A stretch of DNA of 15,919 bases from Frankiaceae bacterium (GCA_947479995.1 CANKBT010000023.1:1-15919), one strand, 5' to 3'; shown: positions 1 to 6,982, counted from the first letter of the stretch. Numbers and translations are program-made. Notes: generated from the letters alone by a model not told the origin.

Positions 1-410
1 CTCGGCGTCGTCTCCAGCGCCGCGAGCAGCGGCCGGGCGAGCAGGAAGCGCCGGCTGTAGACCTCGGCCTCGAGCGCGGCCGCGTCGCTCGCCCCGGCCG
101 CCTCGGCGGCCCGCAGGTGCAGCAGCTGCCGCGGGAAGTCCCAGTCGTACAGCGCCTGGCTGGCGTCGACGCCCTCGTAGCACTGCAGGCGGAGCAGCTC
201 GGCGCCCAGCACCCGCGCGAGCGCGTGCGCCAGCGAGGTCTTGCCGACGCCCGCCTCGCCCTCGAGCAGCAGCGGCCGCGGCAGGGCGAGCGCGAGGTAG
301 GCCGCGGTCGCCGTGCCGGTGTCGGCGAGGTAGCCCTCGCCCTCGAGCAGCCGGGCGAGGTCGGCGGGGCTGTCCACCCCCTCGGGGAGGAGGCCCCGCC
401 GACCGCCCAC
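1..410 (-). CDS. MoxR-family AAA+ ATPase (CoxD-like), N-terminal part
   Basis: The visible 136 codons are the N-terminal part of a MoxR/CoxD-type AAA+ ATPase; the rest lies beyond the left edge. The P-loop GEAGVGKT (residues 51-58) follows the family's usual 'ARPLLLEGEAGVGKT'-like context, here PRPLLLEGEAGVGKT. A stretch reading LQCYEGVDASQALYDWDF (about 79-96) is typical of the group. CoxD-type ATPases act as chaperones that mature the Mo active site of CO dehydrogenase-like enzymes, usually with a VWA-domain partner (CoxE) encoded next. It is the fourth gene of the cox operon and starts 3 nt after the coxM stop, so translational coupling is likely. I chose GTG at 410; an in-frame GTG at 377 is an alternative, because no clear Shine-Dalgarno precedes 410. 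Family assignment is confident. The CoxD role is inferred from context. Confidence 0.85.
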   Translation of the reverse strand, partial: MGGRRGLLPEGVDSPADLARLLEGEGYLADTGTATAAYLALALPRPLLLEGEAGVGKTSLAHALARVLGAELLRLQCYEGVDASQALYDWDFPRQLLHLRAAEAAGASDAAALEAEVYSRRFLLARPLLAALETTP

Positions 411-413
411 GGC

Positions 414-1268
414 TCAGACCCCCGCGGCGGTGGCGACCGCGCGCCGGGTGAGGACCCGCGCGAGGTGCTGCCGGTAGTCGGCCTTGCCGCCGAGGTCGTC
501 CGGCGGCGTCGTGCCCTCGGCGGCGTGCTGCGCCGCCTCGGCGATCGCCCCCGCCTCGGCCGGCACGCCGCGCAGGGCCGCCTCGACGGCGGTGGCGCGC
601 ACGGGCGTCGAGCCCATGTTGGTGAGCCCGACGCGCGCCTCGGCGATGGACCCGCCCTCGCGCCGCACCGCGGTGGCCACGCCGACGATCGCCCAGGCCT
701 GCGCGACGCGGTTGAACTTCTCGTAGTGCACCGACCAGGTGCCCTCGAGCTTCGGGATGCGCACCTCGACGAGCAGCTCGTCCGGCGACAGCGCCGTCTG
801 CAGGTAGTCCTGGAAGAAGTCGGCGGCGGCGATGCTGCGCCGCCCGCCCGGCCCCTCCGCGACCAGCTCGGCGTCCAGCGCCAGCGCGACGGCCGCGAGG
901 TCGCCCGCCGGGTCGGCGTGCGCGAGCGCGCCGCCGAAGGTGCCGCGGTGGCGCACCGCCGGGTCGGCGACGGTGGCCGTCGCCGCGGCGACGAGCGCCG
1001 CGTGCTGCTGCACGAGCGGGTCGGCGACGACGTCGCTGTGCCGCGTCATCGCGCCGATGACGAGCGCGTCGCCGTCGTCGCGCACGCCCCGCAGCTCCTG
1101 CACCTTGCGCAGGTCGACGAGCTGCGTCGGGTAGCTGAGCCGCAGCCGCAGCACCGGGATGAGGCTCTGCCCGCCGGCGAGGACCTTGGCGTCCTCGTCG
1201 GCGGCCAGGGCCGCCACCGCGTCGGCGACCGTGTCGGGCGCCAGGTAGTCGAACTCCGCGGGGATCAC
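414..1268 (-). CDS. coxM: Molybdenum hydroxylase FAD-binding medium subunit (CoxM-like)
   Basis: This 284-aa protein is the FAD subunit of a xanthine oxidase-family enzyme; it passes electrons from the [2Fe-2S] subunit to FAD and then to an acceptor. Both family FAD signatures are present: AGGQSLIPVLRLRL (31-44) and VRHRGTFGGALAHADP (105-120), with TFGG in place of the common TIGG. Length is normal for CoxM (about 280-290 aa). The start is GTG at 1268, overlapping the coxL stop as GTGA, which indicates coupled translation. The overlapping longer reading frame on this strand, reaching to 3812, has no family resemblance upstream of this point and is a codon-bias shadow of coxL. It sits third in the order coxS-coxL-coxM, the arrangement of form II clusters (form I is usually M-S-L). 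Substrate is unknown. Confidence 0.93.
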   Translation of the reverse strand: MIPAEFDYLAPDTVADAVAALAADEDAKVLAGGQSLIPVLRLRLSYPTQLVDLRKVQELRGVRDDGDALVIGAMTRHSDVVADPLVQQHAALVAAATATVADPAVRHRGTFGGALAHADPAGDLAAVALALDAELVAEGPGGRRSIAAADFFQDYLQTALSPDELLVEVRIPKLEGTWSVHYEKFNRVAQAWAIVGVATAVRREGGSIAEARVGLTNMGSTPVRATAVEAALRGVPAEAGAIAEAAQHAAEGTTPPDDLGGKADYRQHLARVLTRRAVATAAGV

Positions 1269-3778
1269 ATCTGCTCCTGGGTGGCGGCGGTGGTGGAGGT
1301 GGACGCACCGCCGTAGGCGATGGTGCCGGCGGCGGCGCGCTCGGCGTCGCTGCCGTGGATGGCCCGCCAGACCCGCTCGGGCGTCGCCGGCATGCGCACG
1401 TCGCGCACGCCGAACGGCCGCAGCGCGTCGACGACGGCGTTCATCACCGCCGGCGTCGAGGCGATGGTGCCGGCCTCGCCGACGCCCTTGACGCCGAGCG
1501 GGTTGCTCGTCGCCGGGGTCTCGGTGCGCCCCGTCTCGAAGTGCGGCAGGTCCGGCGCCGCGGGCACCAGGTAGTCGACGAGCGTGCCGGTCGTGAGGTT
1601 GCCGTCGTCGTCGTAGACGGCCTCCTCGTACAGCGCCTGCGCGATGCCCTGCGCGAGCCCGCCGTGCACCTGGCCCTCGACGATGACCGGGTTGACGATC
1701 TTGCCGATGTCGTCGACGCACACGTACTTGCGGATGGTCGTGAACCCGGTCTCGGTGTCGATCTCCACCGCGCACAGGTGCGTGCCGTGCGGGTAGCTGA
1801 AGTTCTCCGGGTCGTAGACGTAGTCGCTGTCGAGCGTCGGCTCCATGCCGTCCGGGAGGTTGTGCGCCGCGAACGTCGCGAGCGCCACCTCCTGGATCGT
1901 CATGCTGGCCTCGGGCGAGCCCTTGACCGAGAACGCGCCCTTGTCGAACTCGACGTCGGCCTCGTTGGCCTCGAGCAGGTGCGCGGCGATGCGCTTGGCC
2001 TTCTCGAGCACCTTGCCGGTCGCCTTGTGGATCGCGACGCCGCCGACGACCAGCGAGCGCGAGCCGTACGTGTCCATGCCCTTCGGGCTGGAGTCGGTGT
2101 CGCCGGTGGTGACCTCGACGTCCTCGAACGGCACGCCGAGCGCGTCGGCGACGATCTGGCTCCACGCGGTGTGGTGGCCCTGGCCGTGCGGCGTCGCGCC
2201 GCTCGTCACCTCGACCTTGCCGGTCGGCAGCATGCGGATCTGCGCGGCCTCCCAGCCGCCCGCGCCGTACGACAGCGAGCCGAGCACCCGCGAGGGCGCC
2301 AGGCCGCACATCTCGGTGAACGTCGAGATGCCGATGCCGAGCTGCACGGGGTCCTTCCGCGCGCGGCGCTCGGCCTGCTCGCGCCGCAGGCCGTCGAGGT
2401 CGAACATCTCCTCGGCCTTGGCGGTCGCGGCCTCGTAGTTGCCGCTGTCGTAGGTGAGCCCCGCGACCATGTCGTAGGGGAACTCCTCGTGCCGGATCCA
2501 GTTCTGCTTGCGCAGCTCCATCGGGTCGCGGCCGAGCTCGTGCGCGAGCTCGTCCATGATCCGCTCGATGGCGAAGGTCGCCTCGGGCCGGCCGGCGCCG
2601 CGGTAGGCGTCCGTGGGCGTCTTGGTCGTGAACACGCCCGTGCAGGTGAAGTGGTACGCCGCCATCTTGTAGATGGCCGGGAACATGAACGCGCCGAGGA
2701 TCGGCACGCCGGGCGTGACGAGCTGCAGGTAGGCGCCCATGTCGGCGAGCAGCTCGACCTTGAGGCCGAGCAGCGTGCCGTCCTTGCGCGCCGCGATCTC
2801 GATGTCCTGCACCTGGTCGCGGCCGTGCACCGTCGCCTGGTAGTGCTCGCTGCGCGACTCGGTCCACTTGACCGGGCGGCCGAGCTTCTTGGCGACGACG
2901 AGGCAGAGCACCTCCTCGGCGTAGACGTTGAGCTTGCAGCCGAAGCCGCCGCCGACGTCCGGCGCGATGACGCGGATCTTGTGCTCGGGGATGCCGGTGG
3001 TGAGCGCCAGCATCACGCGCAGGATGTGCGGGATCTGCGTCGCGCTGTAGACGGTGTAGTCGTCGGCCGCGGCGATGGGCGCGACGACGACCGCCCGCGG
3101 CTCCATCGGCGTGGGCAGCAGGCGCTGCTGGACGAAGCGCCGCTTGACCACCACCGCGTCGTCGCCGGCGGCCGCGACCGTCTCGGCGTAGTCGGCGCCC
3201 GCGCCCGGGAAGTCGAACAGGAAGGTGCGGTTGGTGCCCGCGCTCTCGTGGACGAGCGGCGAGCCCTCCTTCAGCGCCTCCTCCATGTCGACCACCGCGG
3301 GCAGCTGCTCGTACTCCACCGCGATCGCCTCGAGGGCGTCGGCGGCGGTGTAGCGGTCGCGCGCGACGACGACGGCGACGCCGTCGCCGACGTAGCGCAC
3401 CGTGTCGACGGCGAGCGGCGTGTGCGGGGGCGAGACCATGTCGGGCGTCACCGGCCACGCGCACGGCAGCGTCGCGCCCATGACGTCGGCGAGGTCGGCG
3501 CCGGAGTAGGCGGCGATGACGCCCGGCACCTCCAGCGCGGCGGAGACGTCGACCGACAGCACCTTGGCGTGCGCCATCGGGCTGCGCAGCACGGCCATGT
3601 GCAGCAGGCCCGGCAGCGTGATGTTGTCGGTCCAGTTGGTCTGGCCGGTGAGGAGCTTCGGGTCCTCCTTGCGCCGGCGGCCGCGGCCCATCTCCTGGCC
3701 GTCGGCGGGCTCGGAGAGCGCGCCGGGCGTCGCGGCGATCTGCTCGGCGACGAGGCCGGCGTCCATCTGCTCGGTCAT
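1265..3778 (-). CDS. coxL: Molybdenum hydroxylase large subunit, form II CO dehydrogenase-like (CoxL)
   Basis: This 837-aa molybdopterin-binding catalytic subunit belongs to the xanthine oxidase/CO dehydrogenase family. The Mo-cofactor motif GGGFGCK (276-282), QGHHT (533-537) and GVKGVGEAG with the likely catalytic Glu768 are all visible. The active-site loop reads AYRGAGR (391-397). True aerobic CO dehydrogenases (form I) carry AYXCSFR with the Cys that binds Cu; that Cys is absent here, so this is form II, whose members oxidise CO poorly or not at all and whose natural substrate is mostly unknown. The ATG start at 3778 overlaps the coxS stop (ATGA). About 20 residues precede the usual 'RRKEDPKLLTG' beginning (35-45), a mild N-terminal extension. 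It should assemble with CoxS and CoxM as (LMS)2 in the cytoplasm. The CO dehydrogenase label should be treated as a family name, not an activity. Confidence 0.93.
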   Translation of the reverse strand: MTEQMDAGLVAEQIAATPGALSEPADGQEMGRGRRRKEDPKLLTGQTNWTDNITLPGLLHMAVLRSPMAHAKVLSVDVSAALEVPGVIAAYSGADLADVMGATLPCAWPVTPDMVSPPHTPLAVDTVRYVGDGVAVVVARDRYTAADALEAIAVEYEQLPAVVDMEEALKEGSPLVHESAGTNRTFLFDFPGAGADYAETVAAAGDDAVVVKRRFVQQRLLPTPMEPRAVVVAPIAAADDYTVYSATQIPHILRVMLALTTGIPEHKIRVIAPDVGGGFGCKLNVYAEEVLCLVVAKKLGRPVKWTESRSEHYQATVHGRDQVQDIEIAARKDGTLLGLKVELLADMGAYLQLVTPGVPILGAFMFPAIYKMAAYHFTCTGVFTTKTPTDAYRGAGRPEATFAIERIMDELAHELGRDPMELRKQNWIRHEEFPYDMVAGLTYDSGNYEAATAKAEEMFDLDGLRREQAERRARKDPVQLGIGISTFTEMCGLAPSRVLGSLSYGAGGWEAAQIRMLPTGKVEVTSGATPHGQGHHTAWSQIVADALGVPFEDVEVTTGDTDSSPKGMDTYGSRSLVVGGVAIHKATGKVLEKAKRIAAHLLEANEADVEFDKGAFSVKGSPEASMTIQEVALATFAAHNLPDGMEPTLDSDYVYDPENFSYPHGTHLCAVEIDTETGFTTIRKYVCVDDIGKIVNPVIVEGQVHGGLAQGIAQALYEEAVYDDDGNLTTGTLVDYLVPAAPDLPHFETGRTETPATSNPLGVKGVGEAGTIASTPAVMNAVVDALRPFGVRDVRMPATPERVWRAIHGSDAERAAAGTIAYGGASTSTTAATQEQM

Positions 3779-4293
3779 GCGGGCACCCCCGCGGGCGGGG
3801 TCGAGAACGCACCCGGGTGCGCGCCCTCGCCGCGCAGCTCGGAGGCCGCCGACAGGACCGCCTTGACGATGTTCTGGTAGCCGGTGCAGCGGCAGAGGTT
3901 GCCCTCGATGCCGTGGCGCACCTCGTCCTCGGTCGGGCTCGGGTTGCGCTTGAGCAGGTCGACCGCCGCCATGACCATGCCCGGCGTGCAGTAGCCGCAC
4001 TGCAGCCCGTGGTGCTCGCGGAAGGCCTTCTGCACCGGGTGCCACTCGGGCCCGTCGGCCAGCCCCTGGATGGTCGTGATCTCCGCGCCGTCGGCCTGCA
4101 CCGCCAGCACCGAGCAGCTCTTCACGCTGTCGCCGTCCATCGACACGGTGCACGAGCCGCAGTTGCTCGTGTCGCAGCCGATGGGCGTGCCGACCCGGCC
4201 GAGCCCGTCGCGCAGGTGGTGCGTCAGCAGCGTCCGCGGGGACACCTCGTCCTCGTAGACGACGCCGTCGACTCTCATCCGTACTCGTGCCAT
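3775..4293 (-). CDS. coxS: Molybdenum hydroxylase [2Fe-2S] small subunit (CoxS-like)
   Basis: This 172-aa iron-sulfur subunit has two clusters. The plant-ferredoxin-type cluster is bound by Cys40, Cys45, Cys48 and Cys60 (GCDTSNCGSCTV ... C). The second, helical cluster is bound by Cys99, Cys102, Cys134 and Cys136 (CGYCTPGM ... CRCTGYQ). All eight ligands are present. It relays electrons from the Mo site to FAD. The ATG at 4293 is preceded by GGGAGGGG at a good distance, and the protein starts with the usual MxRVRMxVDG. It is the first gene of the operon. The last 20 or so residues (GEGAHPGAFSTPPAGVPA) are a low-complexity tail beyond the conserved domain. Related names for this subunit in other enzymes are CutS, XdhC and NdhS; the neighbouring CoxL and CoxM decide the assignment. 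Confidence 0.95.
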   Translation of the reverse strand: MARVRMRVDGVVYEDEVSPRTLLTHHLRDGLGRVGTPIGCDTSNCGSCTVSMDGDSVKSCSVLAVQADGAEITTIQGLADGPEWHPVQKAFREHHGLQCGYCTPGMVMAAVDLLKRNPSPTEDEVRHGIEGNLCRCTGYQNIVKAVLSAASELRGEGAHPGAFSTPPAGVPA

Positions 4294-4362
4294 GCGCCCC
4301 TCCCGGGCTCTCGTGCAGGCGGCGGCACGGAGCCCGTCGGCCCCCGGACGCGGGGAGCACCG

Positions 4363-4381
4363 GACCTGCTCGGGGCAGGTC
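4363..4381. repeat. Perfect inverted repeat upstream of coxS
   Basis: GACCTGC, a 5-nt spacer TCGGG, then GCAGGTC: seven perfect base pairs. It lies 70-88 nt upstream of the coxS start. It could be an operator for a dimeric repressor or a hairpin in the coxS leader. The arms carry A/T positions, which makes it less likely to be a by-product of GC content than the other hairpins here. Confidence 0.6.
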
Positions 4382-4442
4382 AGGGCCCTCGTCCGGCGGC
4401 CCGGGCGGCGCGCCGGTGAGCTGTGAGCGTGTGACCCGCGCC

Positions 4443-4458
4443 TGTGACGAGGGCCACA
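4443..4458. promoter_or_regulatory. CRP/GlxR-like binding site candidate
   Basis: TGTGA-CGAGGG-CCACA matches the CRP/GlxR consensus TGTGA-N6-TCACA at nine of ten half-site positions. Two further TGTGA half-sites lie just to the left (4422-4426 and 4430-4434) and a GGTGA at 4415-4419, so the site sits in a small cluster. It is about 150 nt upstream of coxS and 120 nt upstream of moaA. Binding by a CRP-family regulator is an inference from consensus only. Confidence 0.45.
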
Positions 4459-4513
4459 CCGCGCACGCAACCACACACGTCGCAGCCGCACAACGCCAGT
4501 GCGGGTGACGCGC

Positions 4514-4539
4514 GCCGGGGCCCGCGGCCGGGGCCCGCG
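4514..4539. repeat. 13-bp tandem repeat, two copies
   Basis: The unit GCCGGGGCCCGCG occurs twice back to back, about 40-65 bp upstream of the moaA start. Each unit contains the palindrome GGGGCCC(C), so the stretch could fold in alternative ways. It may simply reflect slippage in GC-rich DNA. Confidence 0.7.
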
Positions 4540-4567
4540 CACAGCGGCGCGACCGGCTCCCCCGACG

Positions 4568-4573
4568 TACGCT
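4568..4573 (+). promoter_or_regulatory. -10 box of moaA, leaderless arrangement
   Basis: TACGCT fits the actinobacterial TANNNT -10 consensus and ends 6 nt before the GTG start codon at 4580. The predicted transcription start therefore falls on or next to the start codon. No Shine-Dalgarno sequence lies in the 12 nt before the GTG, as expected for a leaderless mRNA. Confidence 0.55.
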
Positions 4574-4579
4574 CCGCTC

Positions 4580-5596
4580 GTGCCGACCGACCTGCGCGAC
4601 CGCCGCGGGCGGGCCCTGCGCGACCTGCGGGTGTCCGTGACGGACCGCTGCAACTTCCGCTGCGGCTACTGCATGCCGCGCGAGCTGTTCGGCCCCGACC
4701 ACGCCTTCCTGCCGCGCCACGAGGTGCTGTCGGTCGACGAGATCACGCGCCTGGTCACCGCCTTCGCCGCGAACGGCGTCACCAAGGTGCGCCTCACCGG
4801 CGGCGAGCCGCTGCTGCGCCCTGACCTCGAGCAGCTCGTCGCGCGGATCGCGCAGGTGCCGGGCGTCGAGGACATCGCCATGACGTCGAACGGCGCCCTG
4901 CTCGCCGAGCGCGTCGTCGGCCTGCGCGCCGCGGGGCTGCACCGCGTGACGGTGTCGCTCGACTCGGTGGACCCGGTCGTGTTCAGCGAGCTGGCCGACA
5001 CGCGCGTGCCGCTGCAGCGCGTGCTCGACGGCATCGCCGCCGTCGTCGCCGCCGGCCTCGGGCCGGTCAAGCTCAACGCCGTCGTGCAGCGCGGGCGCAA
5101 CGAGGCGGGCCTGCTCGACCTCGTCGACTTCGCGCGCGAGGGCGGCCACGTGCTGCGGCTCATCGAGTTCATGGACGTCGGCGCGACCAACGGCTGGGAC
5201 CGCTCCGGCGTCGTGCCGAGCGCCGAGGTGCTCGCGCGGATCGCCGCCGTGCACCCGCTCGACCCGGTCGACGCCCCGCGCGGCGATGCGGTCGCCGAGC
5301 GCTGGCGCTACCGCGACGGGCGCGGCGAGCTCGGCCTCATCAGCTCGGTCACCCGGCCGTTCTGCGGCGACTGCGTGCGCGCCCGGCTCACCGCGATCGG
5401 CGAGCTGCACACCTGCCTGTTCAGCCCGGTCGGGTTCGACCTGCGCACGCCGCTGCGGTCCGGCGCCTCCGACGAGGAGCTGGCCGCGCTGGTCGCCGGC
5501 CGCTGGGCCGTGCGCGACGACCGCTACAGCGAGCAGCGCGGCAGCGGCACGCTGCCGATCGGCCCGCGCCCGGAGATGAGCTACCTCGGCGGCTAG
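4580..5596 (+). CDS. moaA: GTP 3',8-cyclase MoaA (molybdenum cofactor biosynthesis)
   Basis: This 338-aa radical SAM enzyme converts GTP to 3',8-cyclo-7,8-dihydro-GTP, the first step of molybdopterin synthesis. The N-terminal cluster motif is Cys24-x3-Cys28-x2-Cys31 in TDRCNFRCGYCMP. The C-terminal substrate cluster is Cys262-x2-Cys265-x13-Cys279 (FCGDCVRARLTAIGELHTC). The protein ends PEMSYLGG, matching the functionally important C-terminal Gly-Gly tail. GTG at 4580 was chosen because the conserved domain begins right there (PTDLRDRRGRALRDLRVSVTDRC) and a -10 box sits 6 nt upstream; the frame extends 27 codons further without similarity. Its divergence from the cox operon suggests it supplies cofactor for that Mo enzyme. 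Its stop shares the tetranucleotide CTAG with the stop of the convergent DUF3817 gene. Confidence 0.96.
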   Translation: MPTDLRDRRGRALRDLRVSVTDRCNFRCGYCMPRELFGPDHAFLPRHEVLSVDEITRLVTAFAANGVTKVRLTGGEPLLRPDLEQLVARIAQVPGVEDIAMTSNGALLAERVVGLRAAGLHRVTVSLDSVDPVVFSELADTRVPLQRVLDGIAAVVAAGLGPVKLNAVVQRGRNEAGLLDLVDFAREGGHVLRLIEFMDVGATNGWDRSGVVPSAEVLARIAAVHPLDPVDAPRGDAVAERWRYRDGRGELGLISSVTRPFCGDCVRARLTAIGELHTCLFSPVGFDLRTPLRSGASDEELAALVAGRWAVRDDRYSEQRGSGTLPIGPRPEMSYLGG

Positions 5597-5898
5597 GGCG
5601 CCGGGCGCGTCGCCTTCACGGCGGGGTGCAGGCCGGGCGAGCCGATCGTCAGCATGACGAGCGTGAACAGCCAGCCCCAGCGCAGGCGCTGCAGGTTGGC
5701 CAGCACGAGCACGACCGCCGCGAGGAACAGCACGCCGTGCAGCATCCCGGTGACCGGCACGACGTCCGGGCCGGTCGTGCGCTTGAGCACCGAGCTCACG
5801 AGCAGCACGACGAACGAGATCCCCTCGAGCAGGGCGACGACGCGCAGGGCGCGGTAGATCCCGGGCTCGGTCGCGGTCGGGGCGGTCGGCGGTGTCAC
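5593..5898 (-). CDS. DUF3817 small integral membrane protein
   Basis: This 101-aa membrane protein has three predicted hydrophobic segments, about residues 17-38, 48-69 and 74-88. The motif ALLEGISFVVLL (22-33), the K39 that follows it, and GMLHGVLF (51-58) are the hallmarks of the DUF3817 family (YdzA-like), which has no known function. The N-terminal 12 residues are Thr/Pro/Ala-rich and probably cytoplasmic. The GTG start at 5898 is preceded by AGGAGG about 8 nt upstream. It is transcribed away from meaB on the same strand after a 76-nt gap and converges on moaA, overlapping its stop by 4 nt. Family call is good; function is unknown. Confidence 0.85.
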   Translation of the reverse strand: MTPPTAPTATEPGIYRALRVVALLEGISFVVLLVSSVLKRTTGPDVVPVTGMLHGVLFLAAVVLVLANLQRLRWGWLFTLVMLTIGSPGLHPAVKATRPAP

Positions 5899-5943
5899 GG
5901 GCGGGGCCTCCTGGGGGTGCGGGTGGGGACAGCCTCGCGCGGC

Positions 5944-5961
5944 GCAGGCGGTCGCGCCTGC
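5944..5961 (-). terminator. Hairpin after meaB
   Basis: GCAGGCG-GTCG-CGCCTGC is a perfect 7-bp stem with a 4-nt loop, 13 nt beyond the meaB stop. There is no U-tract, which is common for actinobacterial terminators. It separates the thiolase-meaB operon from the DUF3817 gene. Confidence 0.5.
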
Positions 5962-5974
5962 TGCACGGGGCGCG

Positions 5975-6982
5975 TCAGGACGTGAGCCCGGCGACCAGCG
6001 CGTCGGCGGCGGCGTACGGGTCGAGCCGCCCGGCCACCACCTGCGCCGCGAGCTCGTCGAGCGGGGCGCCGCGCAGCGAGCCCATCCGCGCGCGCAGCGC
6101 GTCCAGCGCGATCGCCTCGACCTCCTGCGACGCCCGGTGCTGGCGGCGGGCGGCGAGCTCGCCGGTGGCCTCGAGGTGGGCGCCGTGGCGCTCGACCGCG
6201 TCGACCACCTCGTCGACGCCCTCGCCGCGGCTCGCGACCGTGCGCAGCACCGGCACCTCCCAGCCGCCGCGCGGGTGCCCGAGCGAGAGCCCGTGCCGCA
6301 GGTCGCGCACGACCCGGTCGGCGCCGTCGCGGTCGGCCTTGTTGACGACCAGCACGTCGGCCACCTCGAGGATGCCGGCCTTGGCCGCCTGGATGCCGTC
6401 GCCCATGCCGGGCGCGAGCAGCACGAGCGTCGTGTCGGCGAGCGAGGCCACCTCGACCTCGGCCTGCCCCACGCCGACCGTCTCGACGAGCACGACGTCG
6501 CAGCCGGCGGCCGACAGCACGCGCAGCGCCTGCGGCGTCGCCCACGACAGGCCGCCGAGGTGCCCGCGGCTGGCCATCGAGCGGATGAAGACGCCGGGGT
6601 CGCCGGCGTGCTCGTGCATGCGCACCCGGTCGCCGAGCAGCGCGCCGCCCGTGAACGGCGAGGTCGGGTCGACGGCGAGCACGCCGACGCGCAGCCCCCG
6701 CCGCCGGTAGGCGCCGACGAGCGCGCTCGTCGAGGTGCTCTTGCCGACGCCCGGCGAGCCGGTGAGGCCGACCACGCGGGCGCTGCCGGCGCGCGGCGCC
6801 AGCAGGGCCATCACCTCGCGGAGGGCCGGGCTGGCGTCCTCGACGAGCGAGATCAGGCGCGCGACGGCCCGGGCCTCGCCCCGCTCGAGGCGGGCGACGA
6901 GGTCCGGGACGTCCGCGCCGCGGCGGCTCGTCAGGCCGGGACGTGCAGGATGAGCGCGTCGCCCTGGCCACCGCCGCCGCAC
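5975..6982 (-). CDS. meaB: Methylmalonyl-CoA mutase-associated GTPase MeaB
   Basis: This is a MeaB/ArgK-family G3E GTPase that guards and reactivates B12-dependent acyl-CoA mutases (methylmalonyl- or ethylmalonyl-CoA mutase). With the GTG at 6982 it is 335 aa: P-loop GSPGVGKST (75-83), VLAVDPTSPF (101-110), ETVGVGQ (167-173) and the G4 motif NKAD (214-217). The C-terminal dimerisation part ends DPYAAADALVAGL. The start is uncertain. GTG 6982 overlaps the thiolase gene by 52 nt, and its first 20 or so residues (RRRWPGRRAHPARPG) look non-native. Homologues begin close to VPDLVARL (25-32), and the only plausible later codon is CTG at 6934, which overlaps the thiolase stop as CTGA. Either way the gene is coupled to the thiolase gene. 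The mutase itself is outside the window. Confidence 0.92.
   Translation of the reverse strand: MRRRWPGRRAHPARPGLTSRRGADVPDLVARLERGEARAVARLISLVEDASPALREVMALLAPRAGSARVVGLTGSPGVGKSTSTSALVGAYRRRGLRVGVLAVDPTSPFTGGALLGDRVRMHEHAGDPGVFIRSMASRGHLGGLSWATPQALRVLSAAGCDVVLVETVGVGQAEVEVASLADTTLVLLAPGMGDGIQAAKAGILEVADVLVVNKADRDGADRVVRDLRHGLSLGHPRGGWEVPVLRTVASRGEGVDEVVDAVERHGAHLEATGELAARRQHRASQEVEAIALDALRARMGSLRGAPLDELAAQVVAGRLDPYAAADALVAGLTS

Larger units (their letters stand above)
4294..4579. promoter_or_regulatory. Divergent cox/moaA control region
   Basis: This 286-bp region lies between the starts of coxS (minus) and moaA (plus) and holds no credible gene. It contains a perfect 7-bp hairpin (4363-4381), three TGTGA half-sites with an inverted CCACA (4422-4458), a 13-bp tandem repeat (4514-4539) and a leaderless-type -10 box for moaA (4568-4573). 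I found no TANNNT -10 box in a convincing position for coxS, which would fit an activator-dependent promoter. No molybdenum-cofactor riboswitch could be recognised by eye. Confidence 0.6.

Noticed and set aside
1265..3778. True (form I) aerobic CO dehydrogenase
   Set aside because: The Cu-binding Cys motif AYXCSFR is absent; the loop is AYRGAGR.
1269..3812. Long same-strand open frame overlapping coxL and running into coxM (1132 codons in all)
   Set aside because: The part over coxL is Arg/Ala/Gly-rich with no family pattern and is the shifted shadow of coxL. Only the last 284 codons are real (coxM).
1355..3880. 841-codon plus-strand open frame antisense to coxL
   Set aside because: It mirrors third-position GC bias of the coding strand, has a composition of Arg/Val/Ala/Asp/His repeats, and shows no domain.
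4294..4579. Molybdenum-cofactor riboswitch
   Set aside because: I could not find the multi-stem architecture by eye, and moaA appears leaderless. A covariance-model search would decide.
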